A stretch of DNA of 64,000 nucleotides from Aquila chrysaetos chrysaetos (Eukaryota > Chordata > Aves > Accipitriformes > Accipitridae). Positions 1 through 12,250 of the stretch are shown here, piece by piece. A model generated the notes under the pieces. It was not told the DNA's origin, did no database searches, and saw nothing but the letters and a program-made list of their open reading frames with translations. Position 1 is the first letter of the stretch. The number at the start of each line of letters is the position of its first letter. Location: assembly GCF_900496995.4 (NCBI RefSeq), contig NC_044006.1, positions 62,727,204-62,791,203 of the forward strand, in the 5' to 3' direction. A program made the position numbers and the translations under genes.

Positions 1-865
1 AGATTGTGTGGCCACCCAGACCCAGGACCCAGGCTTGGGAGGGATGGAAAAGTCAGAACTGGGTAGCTGCACTGATCTGCATGAGCCTAAAGCTGATTTT
101 CATCCTTCCTGACTTTCGGGGCCTTTTAAATATGCAAGATTTTTAAAATAATGCTTTGGAGTTGTCACACTGTTTTACTAGCTAACCAGTTGAAATAGGT
201 GGTGGTTGTTTATGACCTTAGTGAATCTGTGCTTCAGACCGGGAGGACTGCATGTGAAGCTTAATGAAAATTTGCAAAGCGCTTTCTGCCCCTGAGCCCC
301 CCCGAGCCTCTGGTGCAACGTAGGAGGGACGTCGGGGCCTCGCTCCTGACCGGGGATGGCAGAGAGGAGGTGCGGAGGGTAACACTCATCTGGGAGCGGC
401 AGCACGCTCAAAAGCATTCCCATGGGGCTGTAAATGTGTTAACATCAGAGCTGAGGCTGCATACGAGGGGGGCAGCTCCCAGGTAGCCAGTCCAACAGAA
501 ACCTTTTGGCACCAGCCAAGGGCAACTTCTAAAAAATGTGGTGGTGTCCATGCGCTGCTTTTATGCACTTGCACATCATCGTGTGCCAAAAGGAGAAACG
601 GGCTAATTTTTAAAACATTTTCTGTTTTCTGTGTTTGCTCTGGGAATGGACAAATATTTCACATTAACTGTGTTCTGCCAATTTTTGTCATGCGAGCACA
701 GCCTCCAAATTGTAGAGCCTGTGAATTATAGTGGTAAACGCTGTATTGCTTTGACCTTTTGAAATGTCTCTGGCATGATTGGCTGCCTGTACTCCCCTTC
801 CCCCAGAGGTCAGGCAGGTTGTAAATATAGGCGAAATGGAATAGCCAGATAATCAAATTGAACCT

Positions 866-904
866 ATTTCACTGCAGTGCGGTGCAATCACGGCGCAGTG
901 AAAT
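866..904. repeat. Perfect 10-bp inverted repeat with 19-base loop
   Basis: Arms ATTTCACTGC (866-875) and GCAGTGAAAT (895-904) are exact reverse complements. CACTGCAGTG inside is itself a palindrome. Function unknown. Confidence 0.6.
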
Positions 905-3659
905 TCCATCAGCATCAGAGGCTGCATTTTGAGTGCCACGGAAATCGCTTTGTAACTGTCCACACAACTCGAGGAGCAGTGTTTACCATCTGCAGCACTC
1001 TGGGCTCTGCATCTTTAAGCTTCCTTTAGCAAAGAAAAAAAGAAATCCCAAAGCCACATAAAAAAGAAGGAGGAATAGGCTGCGATTTGAAAAAAGCACA
1101 TCATCTGAAAAAAATTACCTTGATATATAGGATGATTGATATGTTTTATTTGCCTTGGGGTTTTTTTCCTTTAAAGACGCTAAAATGATTCCTCTGCTCT
1201 GGAGCAGATAACAGAATTGCTTGCTGCATCACCTGAGCTCACCTTCTTCAAAGAATAAGTACTTTAGTCATTATTTTAGCAACAGCATTGAAGTACAGCA
1301 CACAAGCAGTGGTACAAAAAGCACCGTGACTCTAGCTATGCATGAGGATGATATTTAGGAGCAATGTCCTCTGACCAAGCGAGATGAAAATCTGGACGCT
1401 GAAATCTGTATAGATCATTTTTCAGTAGTGGGAGCCAAGTGCAGCGCTGTGCTTCTGTTGCTTGCAAGCCCAGCAATGCTAGCAGTAGGGTAGCAGGGCA
1501 TAATTAATGTTTACTTATAATCAGCATCTTTCTGTGCCAGCAATCATGGCAGACTGAAACTAAGCAGGGGAACCAGAAACCCTGCTGCTTTCAGCTGTCT
1601 GGAACAATAATTACACAGTGCCACGGCACCTCTGGGAGTCTGGCACCATTTATCCTCCCCAACTCTCGGCGTTGGTTACCTGCCACAGAGCAATCCCCAA
1701 AGCAACCAATCCTCAGCATCATTTTCATACAAAAGGTGGAGAGAATGATAATGGCTATGCTATTGCTCTGCCTTCAGAAAGCCGGGCTGATGGCTTAATT
1801 GAGGTTAAAATAAGCTCCAATCAGAGAGGTAAAAACCTAACAGGGCTACTTAATCTTATATAAATACAAGAGAGATACAAGTGCATGAGGAGAGAATAAT
1901 AACTGACTCTGGTAGTGTTTCTATGGAGAATAATCATTAGCCAGGCAGTGAACAGATTGGACTGGGAGCAGGCTATTTAGCATTCATGCCCTGGTGGTAA
2001 AGGCTTTGAGCTGGAGGCTAATTTGAATTTTAGGGTTGGGTTTTAAAAGAGAAAAAAGCCCTCTTGTCTGGAGCAAAGCAGCATCATACTCATTTTTGCC
2101 CTAGACTGTGCTGAAGAAAATCAACTGACTTTTACTCTGTGACCTAAGTGGGGATTGTCTAACATAAGGGAGGAGTAATTGCAGGACAGAAAGGTGTTTG
2201 GTTGACTTGGGAGCCGGGATTTGCCCTGTCCAGGGCAGTGTCCCCTACCCCTGTTTGTACTCCCCAGCCCCCCTGTACTCTTCATAATGGGGGAAAAGGC
2301 AGACAGCCCACCTGCCTGCCTTCAGCACCACTGGGAATGCTACCAGAAAAATTAATGAGAAGAGAATTCGTTTTTTTGCCTTACAGTTTCATTCTCAGAG
2401 CTAATTCCCTTTAAGAGCTTGAAACTAAAATATTCTTTGGCAAATTGCTGGAAAGGTTTGGCAAAACTCAGATGTTTTTATTTTTCAGGCTTGTAGGTGG
2501 TTGCTCATCTGTTTTGGTAAGTTCAGTTAGACATTAGATTTCAGAAGTATTTGAAAACACTTCTCGCATGCAACAGCATTTCAAATCTGAACTGAAATTT
2601 CAATCCTTTTCTGCTCTGTTTGTTTACCAGCTGCTTGCAAGAGCGGTTTCTGTTACAATTACTTTCTTTTAAACAGACTATGTGAAAAAATTCAATAACT
2701 AGCTGAAGATACGCAGATCCTGCCAAAGTATGATTTCTAGGCTCTGTTTTTCTTAGTGTGTATCCCAGAGAAGAAGTGATGTCTTTCCTACACCAACAGC
2801 TCAGCTGACACAATCACATACCAGTTTCAGTGGGGATCTGGCCTCTAGATCTGTAGCTGGAGACAGATAAAGTTAGAGGCATGTATGATATTGCTGATTG
2901 TAGTCCAGAGTTTATTTATTTTAATGTAACTTGAGATGCCTTCTCTCCTGCTACTTTTTACTTATAGCTTAGTATTTGGTAAAGCGTATCTTGTTATTGT
3001 ACAATTTCAAAATCATGTTACGTCCACCATGAGAGACTCTGTGGTTTGCTACGAGCTTCCGCAATAATTTGCTTAATAGCTTTGCTTACACCTCCCCATT
3101 TTCCTGATCTTAACTGGAAGTCCTTCAGCTTATGTCCATCAAAACGTAAAAATAAACTGTAGGCTGCAGCTCGGTGTAGCTGGATGCTCCATTACTGTTG
3201 CGAATTGCAAGAGTCCTCAGGAAAGCAGTGAAAAATTACCCCTCTCCAGGCAATGAAAAATGTCAGGAACCTCGCGGTCTCTGAGGCCTTAACGGAGAAT
3301 AATTATGCTGTGAACGGATTGCTGCGTGGCAGAGACGTCGCAGCACTCTCAAAGGGAAGGCTACGAGACCCCTTTAAAAGGGCGATCAGAGCCCTCGCAT
3401 GGGACTTTAGGGGAGAAAGCAGGTGAGAATAAAAAGACCATACGCCCAGACCGGTTGGCTTCACTGTGGTGAGCGGTCCTGTGCCTTCCAGGACTACTTG
3501 CAGCCAAGAAAATAAAGGATAAACATGGCCCAACAGATAACTGGATGGGTATTTTTAACAGACCGAGCTGTGACCTTAATTCTGCCAGTGGCCAAGACCT
3601 GCAAGACAGTTAACGAAGAGAAAAGGAGGGTGAGGTCTCAGGCAAGGAGAGGATTTGGC

Positions 3660-3910
3660 CAAAATGTCCCTGAAAAACCCTCCCGTCCCTGGGCTGCCGA
3701 GCATCGCCTGTCTTCTCCAAGGCGCTCTTCAGCGCGAGGATCCAGCCCACCCTTGGCCCAGGCTGTTGCAACCTGCTCGTGCCCAGCGCGGCGAGGGCCT
3801 CCGTGGGGCCACCCTCACCGCAGGTTGTCGCGGCTGGCTTGGCGAGGAGCTGGAGCCCTCCTGCCCACGTGGAGCGGCGTCCTGCGTACAGCTCAAGGAG
3901 CCGGATAAGA
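3660..3910. promoter_or_regulatory. Small CpG-rich patch
   Basis: I count about 20 CpG in roughly 245 bases, with high G+C, against sparse CpG in the flanks. By eye this meets the short CpG-island criteria. No coding exon is recognised. Three overlapping open frames of about 127-128 codons (3525-3908 plus, 3655-4041 plus, 3610-3996 minus) are explained by the stop-poor GC-rich composition. It could be a promoter of a non-coding transcript or a distal element. Confidence 0.4.
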
Positions 3911-4295
3911 AGGGGGGATTTCTGCAGCCTGGTAACGTTCATGAGTGCGCTCTGCAGAGGAGAGGTAATGAGGACGATGACCAGGACCAAGGACAAGTGA
4001 TGCGATCAGGTCGAGGCAATTCTGAAGCGACTTGTGCTTAATGGGTAACAGGGGCCAGGATTTGTTAGATATTTCACCTCCCTAGGAAGAGTCTGACAGA
4101 CCCGAGTTCATTATCCTGGGAGAAGGTGACAGCGCTGTTCTGCTGGATTGAACAGGAGCAGGGTTAAGGTTGCACAAAGAGGACTAGAGTCCTCCTAATT
4201 ATGTCTTCCCTCTCTTTTCAGCGCTTTAACTATAAAAAGTGACTCTGTGCAATAGTGCGAGATGCTGTCGGCCAGCTTGGTGGGGAATAGAGCTT

Positions 4296-4315
4296 GGGGG
4301 GGGGGGGGGGGGGGG
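4296..4315 (+). repeat. 20-base G homopolymer
   Basis: Uninterrupted run of 20 G, preceded by GCTT and followed by CAAAA. G-quadruplex prone and liable to length error in sequencing. Confidence 0.9.
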
Positions 4316-6691
4316 CAAAAACTTTGCCAGGGTTTGTTTGCAGGGCAGGTGGGAGGGGGCCCAGATGGTGGTATCAAAGGAGCAGTAACTCAATCACTGT
4401 GACTCCGCCATCTGCTCTGCCCTGGGTTATAATTACCAGCTTTTCCAACTTCACCCAGAGTTTCATGGCTAGATTGGGGAACACTTCGAGTGAATAAAAA
4501 GGAAATCGGAGGCTCTGCTTTGCAGACCTTGAGCTATCAGCCAGGAAGGGGACTCAGGCATATCTTCCACACAGCAATGCCCTGAGGGGAAATCATTACT
4601 AGCCCCCAAACCACCACTGCATGGCTTTACAATATTTTCTTTTCACAGTTTAAATCACAGTTTTTCAGCAGTGTGCAGCCTTTTCATGGGTGCCTGGAAA
4701 CGAAAGGAAATTCAGGCTTTGCCATGTTCTTCCCAGTGATGCAACTGTAGCACTCATCACCAGCTCAGGTGAAATAGTAATACAGAGATACATACTTTTA
4801 ATTTGTCAGAGTAGTCTGCTAGACTAGGCCAAATCTGCTAGTATCTTACTTCTTCTTTAATCTTGGTTCTTAATGTTCAGAGCCTTGATTTTTTTGTACA
4901 TAACTATAAGATGCTGAGCACCTCTCCAAGTTAAATAATTCATTGTGACAACAAGCTTTGTCTTGAAAATTATAATCAAGCTACAAGCGTTCAATGTTTC
5001 CGTCTCCAAAAACCTCTTCCAGCTGCCACAACGTAGCTAACAGCACTGTCCTTCAAGTGTTGGCTTTTCTGGCATAAGTAGGAATGTAATTCCAGCTTTT
5101 CCTTGTCTCCCTGGTGTGCGGCTGGTGGGGCAGCTCTCGCCCAGACAACCTGACTCCCAGAAGCTACAGTTTAGGGCAGGACAACGTGGCGGGGGCCGAG
5201 GGTACCACGGAGTCACGGCGGGAGCCGCAGAGGGATGCGGTACTGGCAGCAAGCAGGGAGGGGAACCCCAGGGTCTGCCCCAGCTTGTGGCACTGGCCCT
5301 ATCCGGGATGTTAGCGAGGCTTTGCAATGCGCTCTAGGGAGACAGCAGCAGGTTGTGCTGGGGCTGCTGCTTTTGGTGACGGCTTCTGAAAGCTGTTCTT
5401 CTTCCCTCTCCAAAGTCTGTATTTTGGGGGTCGGTGCAGTGCCTTAGCAGCACCCTGGTGGCAGCCGGGGAGGCAGCTGGCTAGTGTTGCTTCAGGCTAC
5501 ATCATCCTTACCCACTGCCCAGCCCTTGGAGCCCCGCTTTCTACCAGTGCTCTGGTCCCTGGTGCTTCAGCAAAGCTTTTGTTCGCATGGACAGCAAGAT
5601 TTGAGGTTACCTGGGTGTTGATATCACCCAAACCTGTCGTTCTGGAAAGGAATAAGAGTAAACACCTCAGCTGCACAGTCCTAGTGCAGCTGCCCATGAT
5701 GCTTTTCACTTTCCTCCTTGTTACTTAATGCCAGTTTTCCTTGCCAACACTTCTGAGTGGATGTGTACCTTTTGGAGTACTTTGACATATGAGCCCTTAA
5801 TCTGAGCTTTTGCTCCTTGCGAGGACGTGTCCCTACAGATGTCAAGCAGACAGATTTGCACACCTTTCTCCCTCAAAACCCTACCAGGGCAGGTAGGGAC
5901 CTCCAGCCTGCAGTGAGTGCTAGGGCACGGTAGCTACAGAACTTGCCCTTAAGCCACTCTGCTATATCTAAAACAGGGCATAGGTGCCTAAGTGCTGGCT
6001 AATTGCTTCAGGAAGCAAAACGTGCCTTGATTGCTGCATAGCTCCAGGGGTTGTAAGGTCTCTAGTCCCAGAAGTGGCTGGAAATCAGGGATTCAGGGAT
6101 GGATTCAGGGACACCCAGACCAGAGCTCCTGTGTCAGCTGACAGTGGGATTTTCCAGGACATACCAGTGGGGTTGGACAAGCCCATAAAGCAAAGGCTGG
6201 GGATGGCCTGGAGGGTGGGTATCAAAGGGTGAAGGGGAAGTGAAGAATATTCTGCAACTTAGCTTTATTTGAGCCCCGAAGGCCTCTCCTTGAAAGCCTG
6301 GCAGTGGCTCACGGCTTTGAGGATTTCTTTGTATCTGATGCAAAGCATTTTAAAGAGAGAAGTCTTTGAGGCTGCAAGCACCCAACTCTCATATTTCAGG
6401 CTGCGATAAAGAAAGAATAACTTTGCCAGGACTTTATTGAACTCCTGGGGAAAGTGGCAGCACCTGGTACCACCACGGCCATCCGCGTCCCCAGGAACGC
6501 TCCAGCACAGCAGGGCTGTGGGTGCTGCCGTGGGTGACGAGACAGGTTTGCTCAATTAAGCAGCGTTACTTTAGGAGAGAAATGGGAATGAAGCTTTGGC
6601 CAGGAGAAGTGGTTTCATTTGATAAAGGGCATGAATGGTGAAGCAGGAACAAGGAAGCCAATGGCTAAATGGAAGGCTACGTGCCAACTTC

Positions 6692-6765
6692 ATTCATAGA
6701 TTCTTTAAAACCAGAAAGGACCTTTATAATCATGCTGTCTGGCCTGCAACATGCCACAAGCCTTA
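6692..6765 (-). mobile_element. Ancient CR1-type LINE 3' tail fragment
   Basis: The plus strand reads TCATAGATTC, then ACCAGAAAGGACC, TATAATCATG, GTCTGGCCTGCAACA and CCACAAGCC. This follows the reverse complement of the old CR1 3' end found in turtles, crocodiles and birds (TCATAGATTC..GACCAGAAGGGACC..GATCATCTAGTCTGACCTCCTG..CACAGGCC, from memory). It is diverged, short and has no coding capacity. Confidence 0.6.
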
Positions 6766-8324
6766 GCTCATGACCTAGCAAATTAGAAAGGCAGCAGGAA
6801 GGAAGGAAAGGTGCTAGTTCCCACCTCTGGCTCACACAGCACGGGCATCGCTTCTGCCGTCTGAGACGGATGCTGGCAAAATGGAGTTTGCCTTGCCAGC
6901 AACAGTGGCACTCAATGTTCCATTGCGCCGCACCCTGCCCTCACATGCTCAGGCTTTCTTTTTATCTCAAGGATGTAAAGAAAGCCCAGAATGCATTAGG
7001 ACAACCACCTGGGGAGTTAGTTATGATTTTTAAGAGCTAATGATGCTGCCCACTGTCTTTGGCACGGTCTTCTCCCCCTCTTAACTAAATTGTGTATATA
7101 CAGGGGAAGAAACTGTACTCATGGACACCCTGAGCACTTGGCTGGCTGCACAGAGCTGCTGTACTCCACAAATAGGAAAGGTGGAGAGAAAGTTATGTAT
7201 TTTCATGCATTTGAATGGGGCGGGCTGGGAAGCTCAGGCAAAAGAAGGGGACAAGTAAGATCCTGGCCTATAGCCACAGTGTTTTAATACAAACCTGAAG
7301 ATTGTGCAGCCCTCTTGACAGCTGGCTCACAGCTCAGCCTGCACAAGCGATATGGTTGGTGATTCAATGGTTGCATGGAATTACATTGCTTTCCCTCAGT
7401 CTTGCGCCAAATATAATACCTAATTGCTTAGCTTATGTACATTCCTGCAATACAGGAGAAGAACGGGCACTCTGGGAAACAGGGGAACAGCATGCAGCCC
7501 GCTTTAACTATTACCTGGAAAGGACCATTTTTTTATTCTTCTAGTCTGTGCTTTTCTTTTTGCCCCCCCCCCTTTTTTTTTTTTATTTACATTACCATTT
7601 AGCATTAACACTGATGACTGCTTTTTAATGAAGTGTCTATGGCTGAGTGGCCTGTGCCTCAGCCTCCGCAGGCGAAGCAGTGCTCTGGGCAGAGCACATC
7701 ACATTCCAGCCCCCAGGCTCCGGGCTGTTGTACAAATAAGGAAGCAAAATGTCCAAGTCGGATTGACTTTCAGTGCAGAAGGAATAGCAGGTGGGTGGAT
7801 GAAGGAAAAGGAGAGATTAATAGGAAAAGAAGTCTTATCTTTAAAACTGTGAAGGCAAAACTTAGAGCAGGACTGGTATATCAGTGAGAACAGTACTTCA
7901 GCTAAGAAACAGCTATTTCATAGTGGGAAAATACAGTGGCGTCCTTCAGTGTACAAAATGCTTTAAGGGAGTGCTAGAGAAGAGGCTCTATCTCTTGCAC
8001 AACCACGTCTCCGTTTTTCTTCACAGAAGAAAGCTGTGAAGTAGAGCGGGTCACGCGTGCGTGTTGGCAGGGGCCTTGCCAAGGCCAGCACCCACAGAAG
8101 ATGTGCTCGCCCGGTCCCAGGGACAGCATCCCTGCCACAGGCCGGCGAACTTGGTGGCAGCACTGTGCAGCAGAAGTGCCTGTGGACAAATCGCTGCCCA
8201 GCCCAGGCCAAGAGGAAAGGTTTCTTGGAAAAAGGTGGTTTTCAGTTCTGTTTCTAGGTTAGGTACCTCCTTTTACTGAAACAAGTAGCTAGGCAGGACA
8301 CTCACATGCAGAAAGCCGACAAGC

Positions 8325-8358
8325 CACCAGCAGCTCAGCATCACCAGCAGCTCAGCAC
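8325..8358 (+). repeat. Two-copy 17-bp tandem repeat
   Basis: CACCAGCAGCTCAGCAT followed by CACCAGCAGCTCAGCAC; only the last base differs. Confidence 0.75.
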
Positions 8359-10807
8359 CACCCTCTTGGTGAAGAGCAGGCAGAGAGCACTGCCACTTCG
8401 GTGGCCGGGTAACACCCTGCCAGCGGTTTGATTCCAGCCATTTGGCTGCAGTACATGATGAACTAGACAAGCTGACCGATGTTTAACATTTATCTTCTAA
8501 TGCCTGATGTAAAAAATGACAGCTTTTAATTATGGTAGTTATTTTTTTAGAGGACAGCTGTTTCTTTCACACTATGAATTAACAAACTATTCTGAGCAGA
8601 TTTGTACCGTACATACAAATCTAAACTGGTTGTGAAGATAGTTTAGCTTGGGCTTTTATTTTTTTCCACATACTCCCACTTTTCATCTTCATGCATTTCT
8701 TTCTTCTGGTGTGCCGAGATTGTAACAGAGCGGGCTACCCTTGCTCTTCAGGATCTGGTGCCGCAAGGTTTGGGTCTTGGATGGGGCGCTCGGTGCCACC
8801 AGAATGCTGCTGCCAAACTGAGAACAAGTTTACTCTTGTATCGCACAGATACTGATTGTGAATTCACAGCTACGTTAAAGGAACATAGTTCTTGACTCCC
8901 ATTAGCACTCCGGTGTTTGTGTCAAGTGAACCTGGACACAAGCGCATCATTGGGGAGCCAACACATAGAGGCCACTCTGGAAAAGTCCAGAGAGAGGTGG
9001 ACACTGCCATTTTGCAATTTCACTTGAACTCCATCTGTTTACAGAGCAACTTACCCTTACAAAACACAGCCAGGCCTTCATCTGCATTGTATGAAGTGGA
9101 AAAAGAAGAAAAATAGAAAAGAAAAAAAAAAAAAAGCAATCCACACTCTTGGCAGCCTGGCTTTCTCCCAGCTCTCTGGCCTGGATTCCTGCAGATTTTC
9201 TAAGTGACTGTTTCTTTGCTATCTCACTTGTCCATCACACCTGCTTTGTCTGGTTGCCTTCAGTGTTTTGCATTTACTTATTCCCACACTAAGGATCTGC
9301 TCTCCCCTTCCTAGCCAACTACATTTTAGTGCAATAAGCTACAAGATGAGGTTCTATGCGAAATAAACCTGATGCTATCCCTGCTTGTTCCACTTTGCAG
9401 TTCTGAGTTTGCCGAGTGCAACACAAATTTCTTCTCTCGAAGAAAGTAGCAGCTAAGTACCTTAACAAACTCAAATCCATTTCAGGAAGTTGTAGGAAGC
9501 TAGTATTAGAGCCACCATTTAATTCTCAAGGCAATAAAAAGGACCAAGAGGCCAAGTTGCCTCTGTCTTTCATGTAGGTTTGTTATACAGTGTGATCTTG
9601 TTTTACAAGTGCTCTGTTTACAAGAATGCTGGGGGGGAATGTTCATTTAAATCCCACAATCACATAGGGCTACTTTTGTAAAGGTCTGATCCAGTCCTAC
9701 CAGCTGCTTGCCCACAAAACTTTGCAATTGTGGAGGCTAATTAAGATTCTTCAGAGGAGCTCTCCTCTCCCCGGCGGTTGCAGAAGGCCTCATTAGACAT
9801 GCTGTACCTCCCCCTTCGCCCAGCAGAATGCCCCACTGTGCTTGGTTTACGTTATGGCTTATGAATTAACCGATTGATTCTGAAAATATCATTACTTTGG
9901 GCCTAAATAAAGCAGTTCCCTTTGAAGGGGAAGAAGTCAGGGCTGCACATAGGAATAAACTGATAGTGTATTACCTACAAACTCCCTTCTCTCTCACGCT
10001 GTGAGTCGAGGATTCACTTGCCAGGATACAATGGGTTCAGTACAAAGGGAATTCGTCGTGGCTTTCTGTGAAGATGGGGAAGAAAGTCTGGGCCTGGCAG
10101 TAAGTGTGACCTATCCACTTGCACGCAGCAAGCTTTATTTACATGCAACTCTGTTTTAAAAAATTAGTTTACATGAAATGACTGTGTATATTTGTCTTTT
10201 TTTGTGTCCACTTCTCTCTCCAGCTTTAAAGTGAAGAAACCTGTAACTGGTATAGATCAAGCACGTCTGAGAGTTGCTTGGTACTAATGCTGTGTAGCAG
10301 AACTATAGAGCTAAACACAGCTCTAGTGCTGGAACAAAACTTCAACTGGCACCGATACATAATATTGGACCTCCAGTATCTTTGAGTGGTTATTGCTGCA
10401 AGAGCTTACACTCAGTCTTTAAATTGGTTTTAAATCAGAACCAAAGCTGATTTAAAGCCCAAACTGAGGAATATATAAATTTGTTTCATCTAATACAAAT
10501 AGCTTTCCCCTGCTGTTGTGCAAAAATCTGTTTCTGATTTTTTAAAAGAAAGCTAACTGCAGGAACAAGACAAGGTATTTCAAGGAGCGAAGAAACCCAA
10601 TGTGCTGACATACACAGTTTCAAGTTGGTCACAAGCAGCATACCGTCAGCCTGGCTGGCCTCCTCTTCCTGAATATTTCGAGTGTTTAGCTACACCTCTT
10701 TCAATTAGAAAGAATACTCTCCCCTCCCCAAACTAAAAATGAGAACATTAAAACATATGACAACTTCACTGCACAAAACCATACTATATATTGTAATAAC
10801 AAAATGC

Positions 10808-10813
10808 TTTATT
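10808..10813 (-). promoter_or_regulatory. ARHGAP12: Poly(A) signal AATAAA, probable distal site of ARHGAP12
   Basis: The minus strand reads CCCCAAATAAAGCATTTTG. Cleavage would fall near 10785-10795. Downstream the minus strand reads GGTTTTGTGCAGTG, a fitting G/U-rich element. Confidence 0.6.
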
Positions 10814-12214
10814 TGGGGGAAATACAAGGAAAAGTGTGACATCCTCATTATCAAACTGTTTTAAAAAGGTATTCTTTGAAAAACGTAACACTCATACAGA
10901 AAAGAAAAGGTGACCTCTGGAGAGGCCCTCTCATTTAGCAGTGGGAATTCTTTTTTATTTTACAGCTGAAGTTGGGATCTGAATAATCTACAGCAACAGA
11001 TTTCAACTTTGTTGATATTTTCTAGTAGCTTGGGGCACACCTGCCACTCAGCACTGCTCTGGTTTGACAACCTACCAGGAGGCTGACAACAACACAAGAG
11101 ATGGAGCTTTCACAATTCTCACCCAGGTTGCTTTGCAACAAACCACAAGACTTCACCATTACCACAAGAAGACAGTGAGAAAGCCACAAAGTAACTCATC
11201 TTCTCTTTTATCTCCAAAGACTTTTCGTGTAAGCCCTATGCTCATGAAATTCTCGTACCATTCATCTGATTACACCTCAGTACTTCACCACACATCCCCT
11301 TTGCTGTAAGCCAGAACTGTGTTGTGAAAGGTATACAACAGATCAAAGGCGAAATACAATTAATTCCCCAATGTATCTTTCTGTACAGTAGGTTCCAAGT
11401 AAGTTGGGATACATTTTAAAGACCATAAATTTATATCCATAAATTACTTCTGCCCTCTCTGAATCTTACGGTAGAATTTAAGTTGTTAAAAAGAAAAGGA
11501 TTAGAAGTTCCTAAAATCATCAGGTTGTAAAGTAAGCATCTGTCTTTTAATCCAGCATGACAACTCTTTGCCACAAGTAGTATCCATGCTAAGCGGTAAG
11601 ATATGTCGGTCTTATTATTTAAAGGGGGTTCATGTTGTCTGAAGCCAGAGTGGCAAACTCTAAAAGAACTAACGGGTTCATTTATTCAGGTTAGACATAA
11701 CAAATATGTCAGATACAGCAGTTAGTCTAGAAAAATACATTTAAAAAAATCTTCAGCAGACCATGCTCCCTGTAACAAAATCTTTCAAAACCAATTTTAC
11801 AAATATTATTCTACATTAATGTAAAAAGAAAATCTTAAATTTAGCATCATGGATTCCATCAAACATCTACCTATCAAAACATGAGTTTCACTATTTGTAG
11901 ATGTTAGAATTCTTAATACATTTTTCTAATGTATCCTGTACATATTAAATAACCTAAAAGGCTCCTCTTGTAGTGCATTAACAATTTAGCAAGCACACTC
12001 AGTATTTCTCCAGTACCATTTGCATTACAGTTATTTGTCTGCAAATGTAATTAACATCTAAAAGTGCACACAGTTAGGTCCCCCCCTCCCTCCCCATAAC
12101 CTGTTTCCCTGCTGAAACCCAGACATCCACTGGAAACATTATGCTACTGTAGCTAATCTACCCATGATTAGAAATGTGTGACTGAAGTATTCTTGAACTA
12201 TACAGGAACTGAAT

Positions 12215-12250
12215 TATATACAAGAATCAAAAGGACAGCCTGTATTTACA
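12215..12250 (-). promoter_or_regulatory. Two Pumilio-response-like motifs in the 3' UTR
   Basis: On the minus strand TGTAAATA (12243-12250) and TGTATATA (12215-12222) both match the Pumilio consensus UGUANAUA, 20 bases apart in the transcript. PUF proteins binding such sites usually lower mRNA stability or translation. Motif matches only; no conservation was checked. Confidence 0.45.

Larger units (their letters stand above)
1..10789. other. Intergenic DNA downstream of ARHGAP12
   Basis: Open frames are short (at most 128 codons), lie on both strands, overlap one another and show no recognisable domain or exon with credible splice sites. Composition is richer in G+C from about 2.2 to 8.9 kb than in the gene body. 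It holds a CpG-rich patch, an old CR1 fragment, a G run and some possible conserved elements, listed separately. In mammals the gene beyond is ZEB1, convergent; nothing of it is recognised here. Confidence 0.7.

Noticed and set aside
3525..4041. Three overlapping frames of about 127-128 codons on both strands
   Set aside because: They overlap one another in a GC-rich, stop-poor patch; translations are Arg/Pro/Ala-rich with no domain. Explained by composition.
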